From positions 932,001 through 996,000 of the forward strand of contig CADCSX010000011.1 of NCBI GenBank assembly GCA_902805475.1: a stretch of DNA of 64,000 bases, in the 5' to 3' direction. The stretch comes from Entonaema liquescens. Taxonomy: Eukaryota > Ascomycota > Sordariomycetes > Xylariales > Xylariaceae. Within the stretch, counting starts at the first letter, position 1, and each line of letters starts with the position of its first letter. The translations under genes were made by a program, and so were the position numbers. Positions 1-9,944 of this stretch are shown here, in pieces. The notes under the pieces were generated by a model. It was not told where the DNA came from. It worked only from the letters and a program-made list of their open reading frames with translations, and searched no databases.

Positions 1-926
1 AAAACGTTGAATCCCCAGTCGACCATACCGCAGATGGCCTGGCTATAGAAGGTCGAGGCGGGCTTGACACCGGGCTGCGCGTTCTGGTACTTGTCGCCGC
101 CGGTGGGCCAGCCGGTCTCGCCAACCCACAGTTCGATCTTGTCGGTGCTGCCGGCCTTCTCCTGGATGTGGCCGAAGGCCTGGAAGATGTCGTCGTAGAA
201 GGAGCCCGTCGCGTTCGACAGCACCTGGCCCTGCCAGTACGAGAAGGCGTTGCACAGCATGATGTCGACGCTGCCGGATTCCGCGAGCGCGTCGGCCGTT
301 CCGTCCGCGAACTTGTTCCACGAGTCGGCTGTGCCCACCTTGAAGCCCTTGCCTACGGACGACTTGACATCCTTGATCTTAGACACAAGCTCCGGGCCCG
401 TCAGGTTGCCGCGGTACATGGCCTCCGAACCGACGGTGATGGCGTACACCTGGTCCTTGTACTTGGGCGCGAACTCGACGACGGCCGCCTTATCGGATTT
501 GAAGGATTCGTCCGTGTCAGGCCTATTTAATATCTTTGTTAGCTATTGATCTGTCCGGCTACTAGTTCTATATTCTTTGTTCGACGCGCCGCATATCGCC
601 CTTAAATTGTACCAATTGCGAAAAAGAAAAGTAAAAGTAAAAAGGGTTGGTGTTACTAACCAGATACCCAGGACGACCTTGAAACCAGCTGTCTTAGCAG
701 CGGGCAGGATCAATTTCGCAACATCGCAATCGGAAGCAGCGTAGATGCGAACGACCTTGGCGCTCGTCTCCTTCGTGAGAGCAGCGAAGTCCGCCGCGTA
801 GTCGCTCGACTCCTTGCAAGTTCCATCTTCCTTCTTGTTGCCGAGCGCGAACCCCAGCTGTCCAGCGGCCGACGCCACGATAGGGCCCGCAGCCACGGCT
901 GCCGAGAGAATAGTTGAGAAACGCAT
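1..926 (-). CDS. GH17 family beta-1,3-glucanase, secreted (3' part cut by window edge)
   Basis: Glycoside hydrolase family 17 enzyme acting on beta-1,3-glucan of the fungal cell wall, related to the Bgl2/EglC/Scw group. Exon 1 is 661-926 and exon 2 is 1-522. The intron has donor GTTAGT and acceptor TAG, and the join gives ...LGIWPDTDESF in frame. The first ~20 residues (MRFSTILSAAVAAGPIVASA) form a signal peptide. Both GH17 catalytic glutamates are visible: the acid/base Glu in VGSEAMYRGN and the nucleophile in WVGETGWPTGG. About 262 residues are present and the reading frame runs off the window at base 1, so the C-terminus is not seen; a Ser-rich tail or GPI signal cannot be judged. The start is the first ATG and directly precedes the signal peptide. 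The family call is firm; the exact subfamily is inferred. Confidence 0.93.
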
Positions 927-1746
927 ATTTCCTATTTCTATCCTTCCAAATGTGGTGTTTTCAAATCAAATCAAATTGGACTCGCTCAAACGCGTATATT
1001 CTTTCGAAAGGGGGTATCTTGTAGGCGGTGAGTATGTAGGTAGGTAGCGAAATGCCGACTTGGGGAGGAGAGGAAAAGAGCGAAAATGCCGGGCCGATGC
1101 GAAAAGTGAAAAAAATGGGAAGGAGTGTGAGACTTCAATGCTAACCGGCAGGAAACACGCAAAATGGAGCAGAAAAGAGAATGACGAATTGGTTGTTGGT
1201 AGTTGTGATGGCAAGGAAATGGAAAGAGAAATGTTCACGACTTGGTTCCTGCCTCTTAGCTGAAATTGGACGTTTCGAGCAGGGGTTGCAGTAATCAAAA
1301 AAGGGGTACATACAGCTACCTCCTAGCTGTAGGGTAAGAGTCTAAGCTGCATTAATGCAGGTACAATATTATATAATCTTCCATACTCCACATCGAAAAT
1401 ACCACCTAAAAACCTAATAAACCAACGACATTTGTACAGCATCGTATTTATGATCAGATCTAAAGGATTCTTAAAATTGACCTTTTCCAATTCATTATCT
1501 TTTCCCTCAGGAACCAAATACAAGTGTAGCGAAAATGTAAGGGATTTGTTTTACTATCAGTAATACCTACCCCTCATATATTAGGTATAGGTACCTCTTA
1601 AGGGGTTATCAAGGACATGCCAAGCCGAATATCATCGTTGTTATTCTATCAACGAGAATGGAAAGGTAGAGAATGAATGTTCCAGCTCTCCCAATTTCGC
1701 CGCAAGAGGTTATATGATTGTGCCATGTGATATTACACGTCAGGAG
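927..1746. other. Intergenic, no gene seen
   Basis: This spacer holds the GH17 promoter and 5' region on one side and the 3' flank of the AAA ATPase on the other. Short open frames occur on both strands but none has a recognisable domain, intron pattern or neighbour support. Confidence 0.6.
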
Positions 1747-4741
1747 TTATAGTGCCGACGCGTTGGCTACAACTTGATTGAATTCACCCTCATCCGCACG
1801 TATCCCGCTAGAAGCAGCTCTCGTTTGTTCATTCATAAATCCATTTGTAACCATCAAGTATGCTTTAAACTTCATCGTCATGTCACAGATTTGTTTGAAG
1901 TCCTTCTCTTCCAAAGTGGCTATTTCACCTTCATTCTTTTCTAGCTCGGGCTTCGTTATGAACCGATATTCAGTCAAGGCGACGGCGGTTTGGAATGCTA
2001 TACATCGTTAGGAACCTGTAGATTATACCACGACCTCACCTTCGAGCTCTGGGCTTGAAAACACTAAATGGAATAGGGTATCTTCTCACCATTACGAATC
2101 TCTCGTCCATTCCATTTGATCTGTGCTATTTTCGGGTCTTCCAGCACGTATCTTCTTGCCGACCTATCAATGAGCATCGTTTTACCTCTCTCTTCTTCAA
2201 GCTTGTCGAAGAACTGGTTCCAGATCTTTCGACGATATTCGTCGTCGAGGTCTGGATAGTGTATTATGACGTGAATTCGAGATACGAACGCGTCATCGAA
2301 GCAGCCCACCCTATTGCTAGTGAGGAAGAGTATACCTTGGTAGTACTCAATCTCTCGAAGGAACACTATCGCAATCGTCAGGTCTATGGTTTCATCTGGT
2401 GGGGGTCTTTCTACGTATTAATGGAAATAAAGATTCCTTACCAGATATAAGACTATTCCGCCGGATATCCGAGCTCATCCGCTTCTCTAAAAACACATCA
2501 GCCTCGTCGATTAACATCACAGCACCCCACTTGTGCGCAAGCTTGAGCCATTCGCGGAGTTTACGCTCCATTGCGACTTCTTCAACACCGATGTCTCCGC
2601 TTGTCAGAGCGAGCAGCGGTCGTCCTGTGAACTCGGCAATGCATTCTACAAAGCACATGAGGTTAGCAGTGAGAGTTTTGATTGCTTACGATCCTTCGAG
2701 AACTGGTGACAGACCTGCAGTCTACGTCCAGCGCCAGATTATTAGTATACTTGGATAGTTCGCATATGTTAATCTTCAGGGGACGTAACATAAGAAATAT
2801 CCCTAGCTTACAAAAGTTTTCCCAACTCCTGGTCCACCATGGAGTAGGAAGATCTGGCCCTCGCCTTTATTTTTAATGAAATCTGCGCCCCAAACTTGCT
2901 CCGAGTTACCACCAGCATATCGAGGGTCTGTATACTTGTACACAAGCGCCTTTATCATCTTATTTCTTTCCTCGGGCATGACAAGTCTCCCAAATGGGTT
3001 TTGATTGGGTTTGGAAGGCTGGCAGAACCTCACATCGAGGGTTTCTAAAAACGCACGAAACTTGTTAGAGAGGAAGTACACATGCTGATAGTGAGTCTAG
3101 AAGAAAGAGGTTCGAGTACGTACCCCAGATGCGTGTATTGAATATGAATCCCTTGAGTTCCCGAGAGCATATCAAGTACTTGTAGTCGGGCGGAAAGGAA
3201 GGATCCATCAGGTCCTTGAACTTTTTAATGTCAATGTTATCATATTGCGACCACCGTGTGTTCCGCTCTTTGGGCATCGCGCCATCGAGGTCTTTATAGC
3301 TGTTTCCGACATAGGTTGGGTCGCCGAGTGGAGAAACTCTCTCGATATCTCCAATATTGCCGAGGTCGTAGTATGAAGAGCAATCAATGTAGGCTCGGCC
3401 GGTCACCTTCCATCGGAGATCCATTAGCAAAACTTCAAATGAATATAAAAATCCTATTAGTTCTAAGGAAAGTGGTCTCGTCATATTCACATACCATTGT
3501 CTTGCCTGGTCTACTTGGCTCCCCCCTATATTCAATCTGTTTACCTGGAAGGTGATTAACCCACTTCTTTCCCCTTTCCATGAGCTGAGTACGGAGAGCC
3601 CCATCGTCCTGTTTATCACAGACATCGCAAGGAACCACATTCAGTGACGTGATATGCCTGTCGCCATTGAATGGCTGTATCACGATCTTCTTGCGGGCGC
3701 GTACGATATACTGACCGTTGTAATCGAGATGCCATAGACTGATGCGACAGGGTTGGAGACATTCAAACGGACAGGAGAGGGAAAAGTCGCGGCCCATATC
3801 AACCGACTCCACCGTGCAGGTATCTGCCGTCCCATCGGAGATGGCATAAACAGCGTGGCCTGGCCGGAAGAGGTACCATATCATACGGTATGTGCACGTG
3901 GGGGCATTTCGCTGGTAACGAACTCGCTCTTCTGCGATCGGGTCTTTCAGAGCTTGGCTTATGAAATCAAAAACAAGTCTCACATGCTTGCAGGCTTCCT
4001 GATTCACAGGCTGGTCGATATCCTTGATCTCAGGGGTTAGTTCCTTCTTCGTGCCGTTTGAATCACTGCTCGTGTTAGGTGGTGACTCGGTCTGCCGGAT
4101 ATGTGCTTCAAGTTCTTCCATGTGATGGCTGATTAATGGGTAGAGCTCAGGGAGCTCAAGCTTGGAACCCTCTAGAAGATTACCTGTGTCGTAGGATGCT
4201 ACGGCTTTGAGGACGTCGATGACCAACCGGGACCGGATGATGACCTTGACGGACTGGAGAGTGACTGATATTTCTGGATTGCCGATGATGTCATTCTTTA
4301 AAGCGTCTCTCTCATAACTATATGGGTTGGTGTTGATTGGTACGTTCGTCTTGAGCACCGTTACAATACTGAAGACTGTCTGCTTGTTGTATGCTGGTCT
4401 TGAGCGCATGGCCTTTGCATACTCCCTTTCGAGCTCGAAAGCATGGCCCCATTCTACAGTAGTAATTTCATAACCTCCAACATCCACATACTCGACTAAG
4501 TGGGCAACATTCAAATGGTCAGGGTTTTTGTGGTTGGAGGTTCGTTCACTTCACTATTTTCCTCCTTCTCCTCCTCCTTCTTTTCTTCTTCCTCATATTT
4601 GCGAATAGATAGATCGAAAGGTACCTGACTAACCCTAGCGAGGTTCTGGCCGCATGTGGGACATATGTCAATGCCAAAGTCGAGGAGGTTCGAATGGAGA
4701 TGGCTAGTTTCCTGCAGTAAAGTGTAGGCATCGAGGTCCAT
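1747..4741 (-). CDS. Fungal AAA+ ATPase with N-terminal DUF7025-like domain, at least seven exons
   Basis: BCS1-like AAA ATPase of the large fungal family that carries a DUF7025-type N-terminal region; the cellular role of this family is not established. Exons resolved from codon phase: 1747-1997, 2090-2365, 2442-2645, microexon 2715-2721, 2812-3044, and one ending at 3124. Visible motifs are a zinc-like CPTCGQ near the N-terminus, Walker A GGPGVGKT, Walker B VMLIDEADVF, sensor-1 FLTSNR and the lid signature NGREIRNAFQTAVAL. The 7-nt microexon supplies Thr-Ala-Glu directly after Walker A and restores the family consensus. Two joins are uncertain. The intron near 3408-3495 has several possible acceptors. 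The one near 4495-4552 may use a GTGAAG donor. The start at 4741 is provisional: an upstream frame beginning at 5091 (MASTDHNES...) could be a first exon, but no clean join was found. Confidence 0.8.
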
Positions 4742-5091
4742 TGGTCATGCAGGTAAGATGGCACCTCGTCATCTGCGCCTTTAGTCGGCTCTTAGATATC
4801 GTTGTCTTCGATAGCAGCATCTTCGTTCTGTCTCTGTCCTTTTTCGTCTGCTTGCTTAGTAGGCTCTAGGGGATTAAGGCCACCTTCGATGTTTGACTTG
4901 TCCTCTTGGATATTGATGTGTTTATCATCTGCACCACTATTTTGCTGTGGGGTATTATCCTCTAATACAGGGATATATTTTGCGGATTTAGAGGAAGACT
5001 CAAGCAGACTAGTATGTAGTGTAATAGGTGGCGAGCCATTATGAGGCATACCCAGAGCAACGATACTTTCGTTATGGTCTGTCGACGCCAT

Positions 5092-5666
5092 GTTCTCTTT
5101 TCACTCGTGCATTCATATACTAAAACAAGGATTCTGTGTAGTTCAAAGGCTTCCAAAATATTGGTGGGGATATCGTTGGGGATAGTTGGCCGATATTAAT
5201 ACCCCTATTGCCAAAGCACACATAGGCCCGGGGTACTTCTCAAGGGGTGTGCTTACGTTGCCTGCTTGCTTGTAAAGTTCATGGAGAACTATATTCTAGG
5301 AGTTTTACATGGAACACTTTCAGCTCACCACAGCCTGGTCTTGAAATGTGACAGGTAGCATTGTAAGGTAACGAAATGCGTCAATTTCAACACACATTTT
5401 GCATAAAACCTAGGACCTCCATCCCATTTAGTGCTAGTTCTTTTCGTAAGCCGTCGTCATGCATACAACCAGCATGAAGACTTGGTGGAGGAGCGAACCA
5501 ACCAAGATTATGGGACTAGGTCATTCCTCTACTATACCTACCGAAGTGGGATAAGAAGTGGTCTTTAGCCAGCTATATGTTAGTAATTATCTTTAGCCCA
5601 ATAGTTTACGACCATAATACCCCCACCGTCTAAGGGACAATTCATCGCAAGGGCTGTCACTCGTCA
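5092..5666. other. Intergenic, no gene seen
   Basis: Spacer between the AAA ATPase 5' side and the decayed STAND-like gene. Nothing recognisable on either strand. Confidence 0.55.
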
Positions 5667-8115
5667 ATGCACTTAGTTCCTTTATTCCAAGCCATATACT
5701 TGGAAGATCATCTAATATTCGACTATCAACAGGAACATTACGTATCTCGCTATCTTGTAGAGGATATGGACGACTATTTTAACGCCGATATCCACCAAGT
5801 GGTCCGGCGATACAGTCTTATTGTTGCGGAGGAGATGCCTGATGACGCTTTGAGTCAGGGGTTGGGCGCAACAGCGCAGAGGCAGCTTGTAAAGGAGCGC
5901 CAGCAACAACAGGCCTTTGACAGTTGGAAACAATGGTTGCAACCTCAAAACCAGCCTAGGCAAGTTAGAGATAGCTCGAATTAGGAAATATGATAGTAAC
6001 TAGTGAGCAGCAACGACCAGGCATTGGTTCGTCTAGAGAATAAAAAGATACGAGTAGTCGAAAATTGGGAGAGGCTCCAATCAAACCTTCAACTTGGAGA
6101 TATCTCAAGAGGCCTACCTAGTGGTAGCAAACTTTTCGAAGCTGTTCGGATAGCAGAGGCATCGTGGGCTAAGAAAAAAAGAATCAAAGCTCGGAAAGAC
6201 TAAGTATGCTGTAGAAAGCTTCTTCAGTACCATGAACGACTATTCTTATCTATTCAGCATCGTTCCCAACGGGGACAAGTACACCAGCCTAATCACTGGA
6301 ATTATTACATCCGTGGTTAATGTTTGTTAGTCCTTAATTCCTTTCCCCCATCGTTGTCGCATGCCGCAGATAATTGCAACTAATATGACATACTGTTGCT
6401 AAGACATAAATATTTTTAATTACAGGCATCAATCAATCACATAACCTACGCTGAGAAACTTTCAGAGGGGTTAGAAGAAATTACGGAATACCTTAGAACT
6501 GTCGACAAAAGTATTCGCATCTCTCACTCTCAACAAATGATGCTCTCTGTCATAAGCTTCTATATAACTATACTTGATTTTCTCTGCGATGCTATTGACT
6601 GGTACGGCAGTACATCCAGACGACTCAAGAACGCTTTCAACAAAAATTCAGTCGTTAATATCAACAAGAGTATTGAGTCAGTGAGAAGAGCTCTTGGACA
6701 CGTCAGATTTGAGGCGGATCAAGTTACACAGATAGAGTCCAATATATTCAGCAAGAGGTAAACAACCTCGAGGTGGTAACGAAGCAGACCGGCCAAGGAG
6801 TGATAGATATTAACCAAAAATTATGCGAACTCCAAGAGCTGGTGCTTTTAGTGCTGGGCGAAAAGGCTACGAATTCGCTTCTCGCTACGGGCCAAGCCAC
6901 AACATATCGTAAGTTTTCAACAAAGATCTTAGCTGTTATATTGAAGAGATTGTCACGATGTGGAGTAAAAAGCATGAAGAGCATTTCGTTGTTCCTCGAG
7001 CAACTTGAAACCTACCCAAGAGGTGAAAGCCTGTGGCTATACTGAACGGGCTCTTTGTTCTAGATGTCTTGTCTATAATCCCGATAGAGATATAGCAACT
7101 AACGTTGACTTTAGGGCAAAGGATTGCTACCATGGCCCTTGCAATAGAAGGAGGGGAAATCTCATCAAATCAACGAATATCTAGCGTCGGAGAAGACCCA
7201 GAGACCGCATCAGAAGGTCAGTTTCCAAGCCTTATATCACTTGAAGCACGACCCAGACCATTAACCACCTTTAATTCAACTATTCTAGATATGTTCGAGT
7301 TCAAGTCCTCATATACCAAAGAGGAGGTCCAAGAAAGTATGACACCTTACCTAAACGCATTTCTCCAAGATGGAAGGCCACAAGTCTTGAAAACCACTAG
7401 CACCATCGCCAAACTTTTTCTCCCTTCAGAGGTGACACAGAAAATCAACAGCTGGATTGGGGGCCCGTCCTCGAAGTTTCTCTGGGTCTGGGGCCCAGTC
7501 TATATTCCAGCGGAACAGCAGCTCTCACTGGCCGCTGTGCGAATACATGACTCGGCTTCGGGCGCTCGCAATCCCGTGCCAAGTGTATCATTCACTCCTA
7601 TACCCGGCTATTCTTCCAGGCGATCATTGAATTCTACGCTGGCACCGACCATGTCGAAGCAGGAGGAAGTATTCATTGCTCTGTTGTATTGCATTGCTGG
7701 CCAACTTATACGCCTCCTGCCCGATAGATTCGACTCGGCAACGGAGTTTGGTGCACAGGCCTTTAAGGGGCTAGATGGTAGCTTTACTAGCGCTTCTACG
7801 GCTCTGGACTTGATACAATCATTACTGGCTTATAGCCCACCAACTCTCATTGTCATCATCGACAAGCTTCAGCAAGCCGAGTGTCCCAGCACCGTACCTC
7901 ATCTAAAGCGTTTCATCGCGATCCTAAGGGACCACGCCCAAGGTCGGATTATCAAAGTCCTGTTTATAACAGGTGGCATTTCCAAGGTTCTCGCCGAATC
8001 CCTGCATCCTTTGAACGAAAAGGTGGACGCGAGGCGGATGGCGCAAGCGAAGCCAGGCCAACCGCTTAGAGGGTGGTCAAGTTTGAATAATCTCAAGATG
8101 TCCAATTGGGGTTAG
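5667..8115 (+). pseudogene. Decayed DUF7708 / STAND-NTPase-like gene
   Basis: Relic of a fungal family with an N-terminal segment, a DUF7708-type helical domain and a degenerate NTPase-like C-terminal half. Recognisable blocks lie in order but in different frames. 5667-5984 has YFNADIHQVVRRYSL. 6003-6203 holds the start of the DUF7708 block. About 6212-6310 continues it (ESFFSTMNDYSYLFSIVP). An intron ends with TTACAG near 6425. 6426-6761 holds its helical remainder. About 6760-6900 carries QEVNNLEVVTKQTGQ, and 7105-8115 the NTPase-like region (SSKFLWVWGP, LIVIIDKLQQ, IKVLFITGG). Frame changes occur near 5985, 6195, 6745 and 6925, with a stop soon after the last. No classical P-loop is visible. 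These relatives are often P-loop-poor, so its absence alone proves nothing. The assembly shows frame errors elsewhere in this window, but several unrelated lesions here favour true decay. Confidence 0.7.
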
Positions 8116-8639
8116 GGGAACTTAAATCCGCATAGTTCAACTTCCAGGAGTTTACTCGGAGCCTCGGGGCTATAATGCTTGGGAATCGATTTGTCCATCT
8201 GAACTCAACTATCAGCGTCAGGTGGTCTCATGCAGTTGCCTCTATGTTACGTCCCGAGGCTTTTTAGTAACTAGAACATGACTAGGAACATTTCTATAGT
8301 AATATAGTTATATCAGAATTGGCGTCAGATACTTCTGTCAAAGTCCTGATAGAGTTAGCTGAGTGACTCCACGCATAATCACGATCGCGTAGAGCATGTG
8401 TTAAGTAAGTGTCTACACACCTTCTATCTAGCTGGAATTAGATATTTAGCCCACTTCTCGCCACCCTCGGAAGAGTCATTTCTAATCATCAGCAAGCTCT
8501 TCGATCAATCAATCGCGCCCTTTTCATTTTTCCGATAGTTCGACCACTTTACCCGCCCCTTGAACTTCATTAGCATATCGTCTTTCTCAGAACCTGTACT
8601 ATCATACGCCGGCGCTATCTTGTCAATTAGGTAGACAAC
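8116..8639. other. Intergenic and upstream region of a Cys-rich gene
   Basis: No gene seen. The stretch around 8493-8520 (AAGCTCTTCGATCAATCAAT) resembles the 5' leaders at about 15525 and 17063 in front of the two paralogues, so it is probably a shared leader or promoter relic. Confidence 0.45.
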
Positions 8640-8870
8640 ATGTGCCAAAGGGCAATTAGACTCTACACATACAGCTCATGTCGGCACACGAGGATATTGC
8701 CTGAGCTACAAACCTGCTGTGACCCCCAACCAGGCTGCACGCACCCCACCGCCTATATCAACAGCTGCTGGAGGATAAGCGTAGACGGCAATTGTCCTGA
8801 CTGCGCGGCGAGAGAGCGACGGCGGCAACAATTGCGAAATATGCTTGTCAGAGTATTAGGTCGTCACTAA
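8640..8870 (+). CDS. Small Cys-rich protein, family copy 1
   Basis: 76-residue single-exon frame with no signal peptide, hence probably intracellular. Function unknown. It shares a layout with the frames at 15677-15937 and 17202-17435: a start MC followed by basic residues and Tyr-x-Tyr, a central C-x-x-x-P-x-P/G-x-C type block (CDPQPGC), a CPDC pair, then a basic tail rich in Arg and Gln. The paired cysteines and His suggest metal binding, probably zinc, but this is inference. The shared architecture and a similar leader upstream argue that this short frame is real despite its size. It is the most diverged of the three copies. Confidence 0.6.
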   Translation: MCQRAIRLYTYSSCRHTRILPELQTCCDPQPGCTHPTAYINSCWRISVDGNCPDCAARERRRQQLRNMLVRVLGRH

Positions 8871-9366
8871 TGAAGTAACGTAAAGAGATGTACTTCTTAG
8901 ACACGTTAGATAGGCAAGCCGATTTGTACGTTGGGGGTTTTAACTGACCTAGAGGCGAGGGATAGTGAGTGCTAACTAGATCCCGTATTGAATATGAAGC
9001 ATATTGCATATACGCGTCGGGTAGTTGGCATGGAGATGTCTAGAACTAGAAGCTTGGCGACAATTCCGTCTTTACATATATCCACAACTAGATTACTCAA
9101 GCATATTTCGATCTGGGAATTAACAACGGTTATACAAGATCTATTGTAACAACCCACCCGCAAAAACGGGGGTGGCTTCATGTACTTGCTTGACTACCTA
9201 CAAACACATGTATAAACGGGAAGAGTTGAAGGGAAACGCTTCGTGGAGACGGCACAAAAAGACCGAGAAATAGAAATTCCTTCCTCCAAAAAAAACCCAA
9301 CGCCATCGATAAATTCCCGCGCTCCAACTGCCGGCGATGGTATGCTCACACAACCAACCATGCGGT

Positions 9367-9757
9367 CTACGCGCCGGTGACTATGGTGCACACGCCATGC
9401 TTGATGATATCGTGAAGCCCATCATGGCAGTTAATCTTGTCGTTATCGTTCGCGGAGCACCCGCCGACCTGGAGGCCGCCGGAGTCGAGGATAGCGGTCG
9501 GGGCCCGCTGTCGCCGGAGCAGCCGGTGAAGGTGTACATGACCTCGCCGAGGCTGAAGGCCTGGTCGCAGGGGACTTGGTGAGGACGTCGAGGACCTGCA
9601 TGCCGGGGCAGGCGTGCTGGCCCTCGGTCCAGGCAACCCAGTGGTTGGTCTGGTCGTCGTTCTGCAGTTGCTGGCCGAAGGCGACGGCTTGCGCGCTAGC
9701 AAGGCTGCTGAAGGCCGTGATGCCTAGGAAGACGAGGGATCCGATGTTAAACTGCAT
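9367..9757 (-). pseudogene. Small secreted protein gene with two single-base frame breaks
   Basis: The first ~22 residues (MQFNIGSLVFLGITAFSSLA) form a signal peptide, and the frame continues with QNDDQTNHWVAWTEGQHACPG. The plausible continuation then moves by one base at GGGG 9570-9573 (+ strand), giving CDQAFSLGEVMYTFTGCSG. It moves again at GGGG 9500-9503, giving TAILDSGGLQVGGCS and a stop at 9367. Each step needs one extra base in a C run of the coding strand. The frame from 9367 to 9757 is 391 nt, and two extra bases make it 131 codons. Cysteines are regularly spaced in the mosaic reading, as in small secreted fungal proteins. It could be a recent pseudogene, but the same lesion type in conserved genes of this window makes sequence error likely. 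The family was not recognised. Confidence 0.6.
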
Positions 9758-9937
9758 GATGGAGTACCAGTAATGGGGAATAATGTTATGCGGTTGTTGA
9801 CGCGAGCTGTGAGGCGAAATAAAACTGTTTTGATGGTGGTAGTGGTATGAGAGAGCTGGATGAAGAGCTTTAGTGGTGATGATGGTGATGAGGATAATGA
9901 GGAGGGAATTGAATCATGGAGGCTAGAGAGATACGAC

Positions 9938-9944
9938 CTTTATA
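9938..9944 (-). promoter_or_regulatory. TATA-like element of the small secreted protein gene
   Basis: Reads TATAAAG on the minus strand, about 180 nt upstream of the ATG at 9757. Position and sequence suit a core promoter with a long leader. Confidence 0.4.
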
